DNA of 64,000 nucleotides, taken from assembly GCA_024304985.1 (NCBI GenBank), contig JAMWZC010000001.1, positions 62,001 to 126,000 of the forward strand, given 5' to 3'. This DNA comes from Paracoccaceae bacterium. Its GTDB lineage: Bacteria; Pseudomonadota; Alphaproteobacteria; Rhodobacterales; Rhodobacteraceae. The position numbers were made by a program, and so were the translations under genes. Under the pieces are notes generated by a model. The model was not told where the DNA came from. It was given only the letters and a program-made list of their open reading frames with translations, and ran no database searches. Positions 1 to 9,229 of the stretch are shown piece after piece. Numbering within the stretch: position 1 is the first letter of the stretch; each line of letters begins with the position of its first letter.

Positions 1-664
1 TTTTCCGCTTGATGGCGCTTTCCGCGATATCCCCCATCTGCGAGGCGAAAGACGTGGCCATGCTGATCAGGATAAGCGTCGCACCCGCCCCGGTGATCGG
101 CATGAAGGCCGCCCCCAGCGCCCCTGCCCCGATCCAGCCCGCGATGGTGCCGGACCATGTCTTCTTGGGGCTGACCGCAGGCCAGAACTTCGGCCCGCCG
201 ATCATACGCCCCGCGAAATAGCCCGCGACATCCGTGATGACCACGACCAGCACCAGCCAGATCAGCCATGTCAGGCCGTCGTCGCGATCACGCAGGGTGA
301 CAAGGGCATAGGCGGCCAGCAGGATTACCGGCGCATAAAGCGCATAGATCACACGATGGCGCGCCAGCAGAACAATCCCCGCGGCCAGCGGCGTCAGCAG
401 CGCCAGCACGTCCAGAGTTGAGGGAGCCATGATCGCGATCAGCACCGCCAACCCGGACAAGGCGCTCAGACCGCGCGCCAAGGACTCGGCACCGGGGGTC
501 AGCATCCGCACCAATTCCCAGATCATGAGGCCGCAGACCAGCACGATCAGTGCCAGAAACCATGGACCGCCCAGCCAGATCTCGCCTGCGCCGACGACGA
601 TCATGAAGAGCGACGACAGGGTGCGCGTCTTGAGATCATCCCATTTGGACAGTGCCGTGGTCAT
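1..664 (-). CDS. cdsA: Phosphatidate cytidylyltransferase (3' end beyond window)
   Basis: This enzyme makes CDP-diacylglycerol from phosphatidate and CTP in the inner membrane, the entry to phospholipid synthesis. The reading frame opens at an ATG (662-664) seven bases after the uppS stop and stays open to the window edge. It shows several hydrophobic segments and then the family signature: DVAGYFAGRMIGGPKFWP, SPKKTWSGT, and SQMGDIAESAIKRK near the cut end. The last segment carries the S-x8-K-R family pattern, so about 221 residues of an expected 260-280 are present. It is the last visible gene of the pyrH-frr-uppS-cdsA operon. In relatives dxr, rseP and bamA often follow, but they would lie outside this window. 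Confidence 0.93.
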   Translation of the reverse strand, partial: MTTALSKWDDLKTRTLSSLFMIVVGAGEIWLGGPWFLALIVLVCGLMIWELVRMLTPGAESLARGLSALSGLAVLIAIMAPSTLDVLALLTPLAAGIVLLARHRVIYALYAPVILLAAYALVTLRDRDDGLTWLIWLVLVVVITDVAGYFAGRMIGGPKFWPAVSPKKTWSGTIAGWIGAGALGAAFMPITGAGATLILISMATSFASQMGDIAESAIKRK

Positions 665-671
665 TGCCGCC

Positions 672-1442
<771 letters not shown>

Positions 1443-1475
1443 GACTGGCTTTCCTTTCGGCGAAACGGCAGGTCG

Positions 1476-2042
1476 TCAGACCTGCATGATCTCGGCCTGT
1501 TTGCCTTCCAGGGCGGCGTCCACCATCTTGGTGTACTTGTCCGTCAATTCCTGCACGCTTGTTTCCCAGAACTTCTGGTCATCTTCCGACATGCCTTTGG
1601 TCTTGGCCCTCTTGATCTGGTCCATCCCGTCGCGCCGGACGTTGCGCACGGCGACGCGGGCATGTTCGGCATATTGGGCGGCGACGCGGGTCAGATCGCG
1701 GCGGCGCTCTTCGTTCAACTCGGGGATCGGCAGCATGATGATCGTGCCGTTCAATTGCGGATTGATGCCCAGTCCGCTGTTGCGGATCGCTTTTTCCACG
1801 GCACCGACCATCGACTTGTCCCAGACGTTCACCGTCACCATGCGCGGTTCGGGAACGTTGATCGTGCCCACCTGGTTGATCGGGGTCCGCTGGCCATAGG
1901 CTTCGACCATCACAGGTTCCAGCATCGAGGCCGAGGCGCGGCCCGTGCGCAATGACGCGAATTCGGTCTTCAACGCCGCCATGGCCCCTTCCATCCGCCG
2001 CTCCAGGTCATCGGTATCAATCTCGAAATCTTCGTCGGACAT
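1476..2042 (-). CDS. frr: Ribosome recycling factor
   Basis: RRF splits post-termination ribosomes together with EF-G. The 188-residue product has the expected length and family features: [20 protein letters not shown] near the start, the [16 protein letters not shown] segment, [13 protein letters not shown], and [16 protein letters not shown] in the helical bundle. The gene lies 57 bases after pyrH, as in most alphaproteobacteria. Nothing is unusual. Confidence 0.97.
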   Translation of the reverse strand: MSDEDFEIDTDDLERRMEGAMAALKTEFASLRTGRASASMLEPVMVEAYGQRTPINQVGTINVPEPRMVTVNVWDKSMVGAVEKAIRNSGLGINPQLNGTIIMLPIPELNEERRRDLTRVAAQYAEHARVAVRNVRRDGMDQIKRAKTKGMSEDDQKFWETSVQELTDKYTKMVDAALEGKQAEIMQV

Positions 2043-2099
2043 CGTGCTGCACTTCCCTCATTCCGTCTCCCGCATAGGCGGGTTTTGCTCACATTACTC

Positions 2100-2849
2100 T
2101 CAACCGTGGACGGTTGTATAGGTGCCCTTGCCCGCCAGGATGCCCTTGAACCCGCCCGGCTCGTCCAACGAGAAGACGATGATCGGCAGGTTGTTGTCGC
2201 GGGCCAAAGCGATGGCGCTGGCATCCATCACGCCCAGATGCTGCGCCAGAACCTCGTCATAGGTGACGCGGGAATAGCGTTTGGCATCGGCATGTTTCTT
2301 GGGGTCCTTGTCATAGACGCCGTCCACCTTGGTGCCCTTGAAGATCGCCTCGCAGGCCATTTCATTGGCCCGCAGGGTCGCGGCCGTGTCGGTGGTGAAA
2401 TAGGGATTGCCCGTGCCTGCCGCAAAGATCACGACGCGCTTTTTCTCAAGATGGCGCACCGCACGGCGGCGGATATAGGGCTCGCAGACCTGATCCATCG
2501 GGATGGCGCTGATCACGCGGGTATGGATGTTCAACGCCTCAAGGGACGACTGCATCGCCAGCGCGTTCATCACCGTGGCCAGCATCCCCATGTAATCCGC
2601 CGTCGTGCGCTCCATCCCCTGCGCGCTGCCCTGAAGGCCGCGAAAGATGTTGCCGCCGCCGATCACCATGCAGATCTCGACGCCCAGATCATGAACCGAC
2701 TTGACCTCCTGCGCGATGCGCTGAACCGTGGGCGGGTGCAGGCCAAAGCCCTGGTCGCCCATCAGCGCCTCGCCCGAAATCTTCAGCATCACACGGCGAA
2801 ACTTGGTCTGCGCCTGCGGCGAGGTATGCGTGTCGGCGTCGTTGGGCAT
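2100..2849 (-). CDS. pyrH: UMP kinase
   Basis: This enzyme phosphorylates UMP to UDP as a hexamer in pyrimidine nucleotide synthesis. I start it at the ATG at 2847-2849 ([10 protein letters not shown]), giving 249 residues. The frame is open further upstream, but the conserved core ([16 protein letters not shown]) begins only about 16 residues in, and an earlier start would add an unconserved extension and run into the miaA promoter region. Visible amino-acid-kinase motifs include [26 protein letters not shown] and [18 protein letters not shown]. It is the first gene of the pyrH-frr-uppS-cdsA operon and is divergent from miaA. Confidence 0.95.
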   Translation of the reverse strand: MPNDADTHTSPQAQTKFRRVMLKISGEALMGDQGFGLHPPTVQRIAQEVKSVHDLGVEICMVIGGGNIFRGLQGSAQGMERTTADYMGMLATVMNALAMQSSLEALNIHTRVISAIPMDQVCEPYIRRRAVRHLEKKRVVIFAAGTGNPYFTTDTAATLRANEMACEAIFKGTKVDGVYDKDPKKHADAKRYSRVTYDEVLAQHLGVMDASAIALARDNNLPIIVFSLDEPGGFKGILAGKGTYTTVHG

Positions 2850-2963
2850 GGGGGCTCCGTTCCGGGTTGGCTGATCGGGCGCAAAATGTCGTAAAACGCG
2901 GACGGGTTCAATCCGCGAAGCGCCACCTTTGCGATTTGTCCCGTTTGCTCTATCAGGCGGGGC

Positions 2964-3851
2964 ATGAGAATGCCCGACCTGACCCAGCTTCCCTCCGACC
3001 GTCCTGTGCTGATCGCGGGCCCCACCGCCAGCGGCAAATCCGCCCTGGCCCTGCGGATCGCCGAGGCGCAGGGCGGCGTGATCGTGAATGCGGATGCGAT
3101 ACAGGTCTTTGCCAATTGGCGTGTGCTGACCGCGCGCCCCTCCGCGCAGGATGAGGCGCGAGTGCCGCATCTGCTTTATGGGCATGTGGCGGGCGATGCG
3201 CCCTATTCCGTGGGCCACTGGCTGCGCGAGGTGGCGCCTGTGCTGCGCTCGGGGCTGCGTCCCATCATCGTCGGGGGCACCGGCCTCTATTTCACCGCAT
3301 TAACCGAAGGACTGGCCGAGATCCCCACCCTGCCCGACCATGTGCGCCCCGAGGCCACGGCACGGCTGCGCGCGGGCGGGATCGGGGCGCTTCTGGCGGA
3401 TCTGGATGAGGCGACGCTGGCGCGGATCGACCGGCAGAACCCGATGCGTGTCCAGCGCGCATGGGAGGTGTGGCATGGCACGGGCCGCGGTCTGGCAGAG
3501 TGGCAGGACGCGACGCCGCCCCCCCTTCTGCCGCTGTCCGATACAATCCCGATCCTTGTGGATGCACCGAAAGACTGGCTCAACGCCCGAATCGCGGGCC
3601 GTTTCGCCGCGATGCTGGCCGAGGGCGCGCTGGAGGAGGCGCGCGCCAATCTGGCCAGCTGGAACCCGGATCATCTGTCATCCAAGGCCATCGGTGCGCC
3701 CGAACTGATCGCCCATCTGCAAGGACGCATGACACTTGCCGCCGCGCAAGAGGCCGCGACCATCGCCACGCGGCAATTCGCCAAGCGGCAACGCACATGG
3801 TTCAGGGCGCGGATGCGCGACTGGCCGGTCTATCGGCCAGAAAGCGCCTGA
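2964..3851 (+). CDS. miaA: tRNA dimethylallyltransferase
   Basis: MiaA adds a dimethylallyl group to A37 of tRNAs that read UNN codons, the first step toward ms2i6A. The 295-residue protein has the P-loop [13 protein letters not shown] (residues 18-30), the [12 protein letters not shown] segment, [13 protein letters not shown], and a C-terminal [12 protein letters not shown] segment for tRNA binding. The canonical DSRQVY/DSMQVY motif reads NADAIQVF here, a variant I have seen in alphaproteobacteria. A second ATG two codons in (2970) is an equally possible start. The 114-base gap to pyrH must hold the divergent promoters. Confidence 0.95.
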   Translation: MRMPDLTQLPSDRPVLIAGPTASGKSALALRIAEAQGGVIVNADAIQVFANWRVLTARPSAQDEARVPHLLYGHVAGDAPYSVGHWLREVAPVLRSGLRPIIVGGTGLYFTALTEGLAEIPTLPDHVRPEATARLRAGGIGALLADLDEATLARIDRQNPMRVQRAWEVWHGTGRGLAEWQDATPPPLLPLSDTIPILVDAPKDWLNARIAGRFAAMLAEGALEEARANLASWNPDHLSSKAIGAPELIAHLQGRMTLAAAQEAATIATRQFAKRQRTWFRARMRDWPVYRPESA

Positions 3852-3950
3852 CCCTTGCAAACTTGTCTTTTTTCAACAAAGCCTCTGCTATAGGGTTCTG
3901 GCACAGGTCAGGTTTTACCCCTGTCCAGCCAAGACACGGAGCACGACCCC

Positions 3951-4868
3951 ATGCAGGCCAGCGCGGCACGAATGGATCAGAATGCGACTTTTTCCGCGGG
4001 CCGCTCTGCCCCGGTGACGGGCGGTGTCCGGATCGGCAGCATCGCCCAGATGGCGCGCGGCGCGTCCTGGCGGCTGGAACATCTGCACAGTCTTGATTAT
4101 CCGATCCTGCTCTGGATCACGCGCGGTCAGGGCCGGATGATCCTGCAAGGGCTGCGCAGCGGCATCGGCACCCATAACGCGGTCTTCGTGCCCGCAGGCA
4201 CATTGCTTGCGCTGGATCTGGGCAAGCAGGGATTCGGTCTGGCGGCGCATCTGTCAGCCCGTGGCCCGGACGGGCGTGATCTGAGCCTGCCGGAAGAACC
4301 GCAGCATCTGCGGATCCGGGATGTGCAGGCGCAGGCCGAGATCTCGGGTATCCTTGACGTGATGCAGCGCGAACAGACCGCGCAACGCCCCTATGCGGAC
4401 GAGGCGATGCGCGCCCATTCGATGCTCCTGTCTGTCTGGCTGCGCCGCCAGATGATGGAACATGCCGATGAAAGTCCCCGGATCCCGGCGGCGCATCGTC
4501 TGGTGCAGGCCTATTGCGCGATGGTGGCTCGGGACTACGCCACGCCCAAGCTGATGGGCGACTATGCGACCGAACTGGGCGTCACACCTACCCATCTGAC
4601 CCGCTCGTGCCGCGAGGCGTCGGGGTTGACGGCGGCGGATATTCTGACCCAGCGCAGCCTTTATGCGGCGCGCGACATGATCGAGACGACGAACCGTCCG
4701 CTACAGGATATCGGCCAGAGCCTCAATTTCTCGAGCCCGGCCTATTTCTCGCGTTTCGTGCAGCACCACACAGGGCAATCCCCCAGCATGTTGCGCCGCA
4801 GCGCGCAGCGCGAGGGCACGCCAGCCCGGACGGTCCAGCCCGCGGCGCTGCGCAGCCAGGAATCCTGA
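3951..4868 (+). CDS. AraC family transcriptional regulator
   Basis: This 305-residue protein has a cupin-like N-terminal sensor half (residues about 30-150, with FVPAGTLLALDLG) and a C-terminal AraC/XylS double helix-turn-helix (about 200-295). The second half is typical: ATELGVTPTHLTRSCREASG for the first HTH, then PLQDIGQSLNFSSPAYFSRF for the second. It lies directly upstream of, and in the same direction as, the ABC importer starting at 5111. Inverted repeats in the gap between them make it a plausible local regulator of that operon. The ligand is unknown. Confidence 0.88.
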   Translation: MQASAARMDQNATFSAGRSAPVTGGVRIGSIAQMARGASWRLEHLHSLDYPILLWITRGQGRMILQGLRSGIGTHNAVFVPAGTLLALDLGKQGFGLAAHLSARGPDGRDLSLPEEPQHLRIRDVQAQAEISGILDVMQREQTAQRPYADEAMRAHSMLLSVWLRRQMMEHADESPRIPAAHRLVQAYCAMVARDYATPKLMGDYATELGVTPTHLTRSCREASGLTAADILTQRSLYAARDMIETTNRPLQDIGQSLNFSSPAYFSRFVQHHTGQSPSMLRRSAQREGTPARTVQPAALRSQES

Positions 4869-4900
4869 AATCCACGTGAGCATCCCGTTTAAGGCTTGCC

Positions 4901-4940
4901 AGCGACATCGATGTCGTTTCTGTTAGAGGGCGATGTCGCT
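4901..4940. promoter_or_regulatory. Inverted repeat AGCGACATCG / CGATGTCGCT
   Basis: Two perfect 10-base arms (4901-4910 and 4931-4940) flank a 20-base spacer. The left arm also belongs to a 14-base perfect palindrome, CGACATCGATGTCG, at 4903-4916. The element lies 36 bases after the araC-type gene stop and 170 bases before the binding-protein gene. It could be a terminator-like hairpin, but there is no T tract. Because the same GCGACA half-site returns at 5035-5049, I favour an operator for the adjacent AraC protein. The structure is seen directly; the role is inferred. Confidence 0.45.
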
Positions 4941-5034
4941 TTCCGCTCACAGAATGACGAATGCGTGCGTTGACGCGATGGTCAATCTGGTGCCGAATGC
5001 CCGCAAGGATGAGGGGCGTAAGGGGCCGGTGCGC

Positions 5035-5049
5035 TGCGACAGTGTCGCA
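5035..5049. promoter_or_regulatory. Palindrome TGCGACA-G-TGTCGCA
   Basis: This is a perfect 7+7 inverted repeat around one central base, 61 bases before the start codon of the binding-protein gene. It reuses the GCGACA/TGTCGC half-site found in the 4901-4940 element, so the intergenic region has at least four copies of the half-site in 150 bases. Position and symmetry suggest an operator or the top of a leader hairpin. Confidence 0.45.
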
Positions 5050-5110
5050 GGCCTGCAGGCAGCGACCGATCAACCTTCAAGAAGCACAAACTCGTGACAG
5101 GGAGTTCGAG

Positions 5111-6772
5111 ATGAAACATACGACCTTCAAAGGCAAGCCCGTGCACAAGGCCGCCTTGATGTATGCCGAAGAGTTCAAGGCGGGCAAGCTCAGCCGCCGG
5201 GAATTCCTGGCCCGCACCACCAGCCTTGGCGTGGCCGCCGCCACGGCCTATGCGCTGGGTGGGCTGAACATGCCGGCACAGGCACAGGCGACCCCCGCGC
5301 AGGGCGGCACGATCAAGTGCCAGATGAGCCTGCGAGCCCTCAAGGACACCCGCACCGCCGACTGGTCGGAAATCGCCAACGTGACACGTGGCACGCTGGA
5401 ATATCTGGTGGAATACAACAGTGACGGCAGCTTCCGCGGCATGTTGCTGGATAGCTGGGAAACCAACGACAACGCGACCGAATATACGCTCAAGGTCCGT
5501 CCCGGCGTGACCTGGAACAACGGTGACGCCTTCACCGCCGAAGACGTGGCGCGCAACATCGCACGCTGGTGCGAGCGTGATGTCGAAGGCAACTCGATGG
5601 CGGCGCGCGTCGGCGGTCTGATCGACGACGCCACCGGCAAGGCGCGCGACGGCGCGATCGAGGTTGTCGATGACATGACGGTCAAGCTGAACCTCTCCAC
5701 CCCCGATATCGCCGTGATCGCCAACTTCTCGGACTATCCGGCCGCAATCGTGCACAGTTCCTACAACCCCGATCAGTTGCAGAATGTGGGCACCGGCCCC
5801 TTCATCATCGAAGAACTGGAAGTGGGCGTCAAAGCTGTTCTGGTGCGCAATGCCGACCACAGCTGGTGGGGCACCGATGTCTATGGCGGGCCCTATGTGG
5901 ACCGGATCGAATATATCGACCTGGGCACAGACAGCGCCGCATGGCTGGCCGCGATCGAATCCGGTGAGGTGGACATGCTGCACGAATCCGTGGGCGAGTT
6001 CATCGAGATCATGGACGGTCTGGGCCTTGTGAAGTCCGAGGTCGTGACCGGCGCCACCGTGGTGATCCGGCCCAACCAGCTGGCCGAGGTGAACGGCGTG
6101 AAACCCTATGCCGACAAGCGCGTGCGGCAGGCCATCAACATGGCGGTGAACAACGCGGTCTGTCTGGAGCTGGGCTATGGCAACCTTGGCGTTGTCGCCG
6201 AAAACCACCATGTCGCTCCCGTTCATCCCGAATATGCCGAACTGCCCCCCATGAAGCACGACCCCGCCGCCGCAAAGGCGCTGCTGGACGAAACCGACAT
6301 GGCGGATTTCGAGCATGAGATCATCTCGCTGGATGACGACTGGATGCGCAATACCTGCGACGCGGTAGGAGCGCAGCTGCGCGACGCCGGGTTCAACGTG
6401 AAGCGGACGATCCTGCCCGGATCGACCTTCTGGAACGACTGGACCAAATATCCGTTCAGCGCGACCAACTGGAACCACCGTCCGCTGGGCGTGCAGATCT
6501 ACGCGGTCGCCTATCGCTCGGGCGAAGCGTGGAACGAATTCGGCTGGTCCAACCCCGAATTCGATGCCCTGCTGGAAGAAGCACTGGCCATTGCCGACGC
6601 CGACAAGCGCCGGGAGGTCAGTGCCAAGATGCAGGCCCTCGTGCAGGAGGAAGGTGTGACGATCCAGCCCTATTGGCGCTCGCTCTATCGCCACATGCGC
6701 GAAGGTCTGGTGGGCACCGACATGCACATCGCCTTCGAGCATCATCACTACAAATGGGGCCTTTCGGCCTGA
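5111..6772 (+). CDS. ABC transporter substrate-binding protein, family 5 (peptide/opine type), Tat-exported
   Basis: This is the periplasmic binding protein of a Dpp/Opp-like importer, 553 residues. The ATG at 5111 follows a GGGAG sequence and gives a clear twin-arginine signal: basic N-region, [11 protein letters not shown] (RR at 29-30), a hydrophobic stretch, and a likely AQA cleavage site near residue 60. The mature part has the SBP_bac_5 pattern, with [20 protein letters not shown] followed by [18 protein letters not shown]. An upstream in-frame extension to 4961 is open but would bury the signal peptide. It is followed by two permeases and a double ATPase. The substrate is not evident; Tat export suggests the protein folds before secretion. 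Confidence 0.93.
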   Translation: MKHTTFKGKPVHKAALMYAEEFKAGKLSRREFLARTTSLGVAAATAYALGGLNMPAQAQATPAQGGTIKCQMSLRALKDTRTADWSEIANVTRGTLEYLVEYNSDGSFRGMLLDSWETNDNATEYTLKVRPGVTWNNGDAFTAEDVARNIARWCERDVEGNSMAARVGGLIDDATGKARDGAIEVVDDMTVKLNLSTPDIAVIANFSDYPAAIVHSSYNPDQLQNVGTGPFIIEELEVGVKAVLVRNADHSWWGTDVYGGPYVDRIEYIDLGTDSAAWLAAIESGEVDMLHESVGEFIEIMDGLGLVKSEVVTGATVVIRPNQLAEVNGVKPYADKRVRQAINMAVNNAVCLELGYGNLGVVAENHHVAPVHPEYAELPPMKHDPAAAKALLDETDMADFEHEIISLDDDWMRNTCDAVGAQLRDAGFNVKRTILPGSTFWNDWTKYPFSATNWNHRPLGVQIYAVAYRSGEAWNEFGWSNPEFDALLEEALAIADADKRREVSAKMQALVQEEGVTIQPYWRSLYRHMREGLVGTDMHIAFEHHHYKWGLSA

Positions 6773-6786
6773 TCCACGGATCGGAG

Positions 6787-6812
6787 GGCCGCGCCTGTCA
6801 CAGGGCGCGGCC
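6787..6812 (+). terminator. Stem-loop after the binding-protein gene
   Basis: Perfect 9-bp arms GGCCGCGCC and GGCGCGGCC enclose an 8-base loop, 14 bases after the stop codon; TCTCTC follows but there is no true U tract. Hairpins at this position in ABC operons often protect the upstream binding-protein mRNA or reduce readthrough, which makes the binding protein more abundant than the permeases. That role is inferred here. Confidence 0.6.
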
Positions 6813-6912
6813 TCTCTCGCGTACCGGCGACGCGCCGTGTTCGTGCTGTTTTGACGAACGATAAGGACAGGTCACCAAGACCTGCCACAGCCTGACCGAC
6901 AGGGGGCACTGC

Positions 6913-7965
6913 ATGGGCCTGTTCATCTTGCGCCGGCTGGGGGTGATGATCCTCACGGCGATCTGCCTGACTTTCATCGTCTTTTTTATGACGAACCTTT
7001 ATCCGAACCTTGAAAAGCTGGCCAAGACCCAGGGCAACTTCCGCATGAGCGATGCCGAGGTGACCAGCTATCTGGGCCAGAATGGCTATCTGCAACCGAT
7101 GCCGGTGAAATACGGGCAATGGCTGGGCGTCTTGCCGGGCTGGACGGTCGAGGTGTCCGGCGGAATGCGCGGGCGCTGCGTGACCGGAACGGTGACCGCC
7201 GAGGCATTGGCCGAAGCGCCCACCTTCTGCGGCATCCTGCAGGGCTATTGGGGCACTTCTACCGTCTTCAAGACAGAGGTGGGCGAGATCATCGCCACCC
7301 GGCTGGGTCTGACTGCCAAGCTGATGTTCTGGGTGATGGTGCTGATGGTGCCCTCGGCGCTGCTGCTGGGCGTTCTGGCGGGGATGCGGGAAGGGTCACG
7401 GACCGACCGGACCCTCTCGACCTTCGCGATCACCACCACCGCCACGCCGGAATATGTCTCGGGCGTGATCCTGATCGCGGTTTTTGCCTCGTCAGCGGTG
7501 GGCCTGAAATGGTTCAACGGCACGGCCACGGGCGCGATGGAGGATGCGAGTTTCAACAACTTCTTCCTGCCGGTGCTGACCATCGCGCTCTATGGCATGG
7601 GCTATATCGCGCGGATGACCCGCGCCTCGATGGCCGAGGTGATGACCGCACAATATATCCGCACCGCCCGCCTCAAGGGCGTGAAGTTCAGCGACATCGT
7701 GATCCGCCACGCGCTGCGCAACGCGCTGATCGCGCCCTTCACCGTGATCATGCTGCAATTTCCCTGGCTGCTGAACGGCGTCGTGATCGTCGAGACGCTG
7801 TTCAACTACAAAGGTTTCGGCTGGGTGCTGGTGCAGGCGGCCGGCAACAATGACATCGAATTGCTGCTGGGCGTTTCGGTCGTTTCCGTGATCGTGGTTC
7901 TGGTGACGCAGCTGATCTCGGATATCGGCTATGTCTATCTGAACCCGCGTATCAATATCAGTTAA
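6913..7965 (+). CDS. ABC transporter permease, DppB-type
   Basis: This is the first inner-membrane subunit of the importer, 350 residues. It has an N-terminal membrane segment starting IRL-like (GLFILRRLGVMILTAICL), a periplasmic region of about 100 residues, and the BPD_transp_1 core. The cytoplasmic EAA loop, which contacts the ATPase, reads RTARLKGVKFSDIVIRHALR. Its stop is 11 bases before the next permease. The ATG at 6913 follows GACAGGGGGC, a usable ribosome site. Confidence 0.93.
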   Translation: MGLFILRRLGVMILTAICLTFIVFFMTNLYPNLEKLAKTQGNFRMSDAEVTSYLGQNGYLQPMPVKYGQWLGVLPGWTVEVSGGMRGRCVTGTVTAEALAEAPTFCGILQGYWGTSTVFKTEVGEIIATRLGLTAKLMFWVMVLMVPSALLLGVLAGMREGSRTDRTLSTFAITTTATPEYVSGVILIAVFASSAVGLKWFNGTATGAMEDASFNNFFLPVLTIALYGMGYIARMTRASMAEVMTAQYIRTARLKGVKFSDIVIRHALRNALIAPFTVIMLQFPWLLNGVVIVETLFNYKGFGWVLVQAAGNNDIELLLGVSVVSVIVVLVTQLISDIGYVYLNPRINIS

Positions 7966-7976
7966 AGGACAGGCAC

Positions 7977-9152
7977 ATGGACCCTCTCGGCTGGGGCGAG
8001 ATCATCACCCGCATCCTGATCCAGTTCATCCCTGTCTGGATCGCACTGGGGCTGACCTTTGCCGTCTCGGTCACCTTCAAACGCAGGCTGGGGCTTTACG
8101 GCAAGCTGTTCGACAGCGTGATCGGCATGTTCGGTTTTGCTCTGGTGATGTTCTGGGTCTTCACCGGCATTTTCGGCGGCGGTTTCGGCTGGATCGTGAC
8201 CCATGACGTGCTGGCGCAGATCTCCGGGCTCAAGAACAAGGAACCGGGGATTCCGGTCCCGGATGCCGAGGCGCTGGGGCTATACCCCTATTACCTGATG
8301 GGCGGCGACAATCTGGCGCGCGACGTGTTCAGCCGGATGATCGTCGGTGCCTGGGAGGTGATGAAGATCGCCCCCTTCGCCACGCTCTTCGCCTTCATGG
8401 TGGGCATTACGCTGGGCCTGCCTGCGGGCTATTACGGCGGGCGTCTGGACACGTTCCTGTCCTTTCTGGCGAACCTGATCCTCGCCTTCCCGGTGATCCT
8501 GCTGTTCTATCTGCTTGTGACGCCAGAGATCGTGCTGACGGGCATTCCCGTCTACATGGCGGGGGTGCTGTTCCTGTTCCCGATCATCTTCCTGACGATC
8601 CTGTTCAACTCCCGCTTCTTCACGCAGCCGTCCAAGCGCAACATCTATGTCGCCTTGACCCTGGCCATCGGGTTCTGGGTCTATCTGGGCATCGCATGGG
8701 ATGCCGACCCCCTGGGGCTGATCAGCTTTCCGCCGAACCTGCTGGTGGTCTTTGTGGCGGTGGTCTTCGTCAACTCGCCCACCGTGTTCCGCATCGTGCG
8801 GGGCTTGGCGATGGATATCAAAACCCGCGACTATGTGGCGGCGGCCCAGACCCGTGGCGAGGGGCCGTGGTATATCATGCTGTGGGAGATCCTGCCCAAT
8901 GCGCGCGGGCCGCTGATCGTCGATTTCTGCCTGCGTATCGGCTATACCTCGATCCTTCTGGGGACGCTGGGCTTCTTCGGTCTGGGCCTCAGCCCCGAAA
9001 GCCCGGATTGGGGGTCGACCATCAACGAGGGGCGCAAGCTTCTGTCGATCTATCTGCATCCGGCCCTGCCGCCTGCGATGGCGCTGCTCAGCCTTGTGCT
9101 GGGGCTGAACCTGCTGGCGGACGGCCTGCGCGAGGAAAGCCTGCGCGATTGA
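7977..9152 (+). CDS. ABC transporter permease, DppC-type
   Basis: This second permease has 391 residues, longer than a typical DppC (about 300). The extra length includes additional hydrophobic segments, at residues 25-65 and again in the middle (about 170-260, LFLFPIIFLTILFNSRFF). The EAA loop is AAAQTRGEGPWYIMLWEILP, and the following FFGLGLSPESPDWG is typical of DppC. It starts 11 bases after the first permease with AAAGGACAG just upstream. Confidence 0.92.
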   Translation: MDPLGWGEIITRILIQFIPVWIALGLTFAVSVTFKRRLGLYGKLFDSVIGMFGFALVMFWVFTGIFGGGFGWIVTHDVLAQISGLKNKEPGIPVPDAEALGLYPYYLMGGDNLARDVFSRMIVGAWEVMKIAPFATLFAFMVGITLGLPAGYYGGRLDTFLSFLANLILAFPVILLFYLLVTPEIVLTGIPVYMAGVLFLFPIIFLTILFNSRFFTQPSKRNIYVALTLAIGFWVYLGIAWDADPLGLISFPPNLLVVFVAVVFVNSPTVFRIVRGLAMDIKTRDYVAAAQTRGEGPWYIMLWEILPNARGPLIVDFCLRIGYTSILLGTLGFFGLGLSPESPDWGSTINEGRKLLSIYLHPALPPAMALLSLVLGLNLLADGLREESLRD

Positions 9153-9163
9153 GAACAGGTGGA

Positions 9164-9207
9164 GCGGGGCGCTGCCCCGCACCCCGGAGTATTTACGGCA
9201 AGATGAA
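9164..9207 (+). repeat. GC hairpin plus GGAGTATTT...CAAGATGAA element
   Basis: In the gap between the second permease and the ATPase, GCGGGGC and GCCCCGC (9164-9170, 9174-9180) form a tight hairpin. It is followed by GGAGTATTTACGGCAAGATG and AA at 9186-9207. The second part resembles the 22-base repeats at 38527 and 56905 (15 of 22 positions when read in the direction of the downstream gene). In each case the element is 22-43 bases before a start codon. Similar sequences are, as far as I recall, common between genes in this bacterial family. Confidence 0.55.
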
Positions 9208-9229
9208 ACGACGCAACGGGAGTTGAGCG

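Noticed and set aside
4982-6748. Open frame of 588 codons opposite the binding-protein gene
   Set aside because: The plus-strand protein has a Tat signal and family motifs; the antisense product does not.
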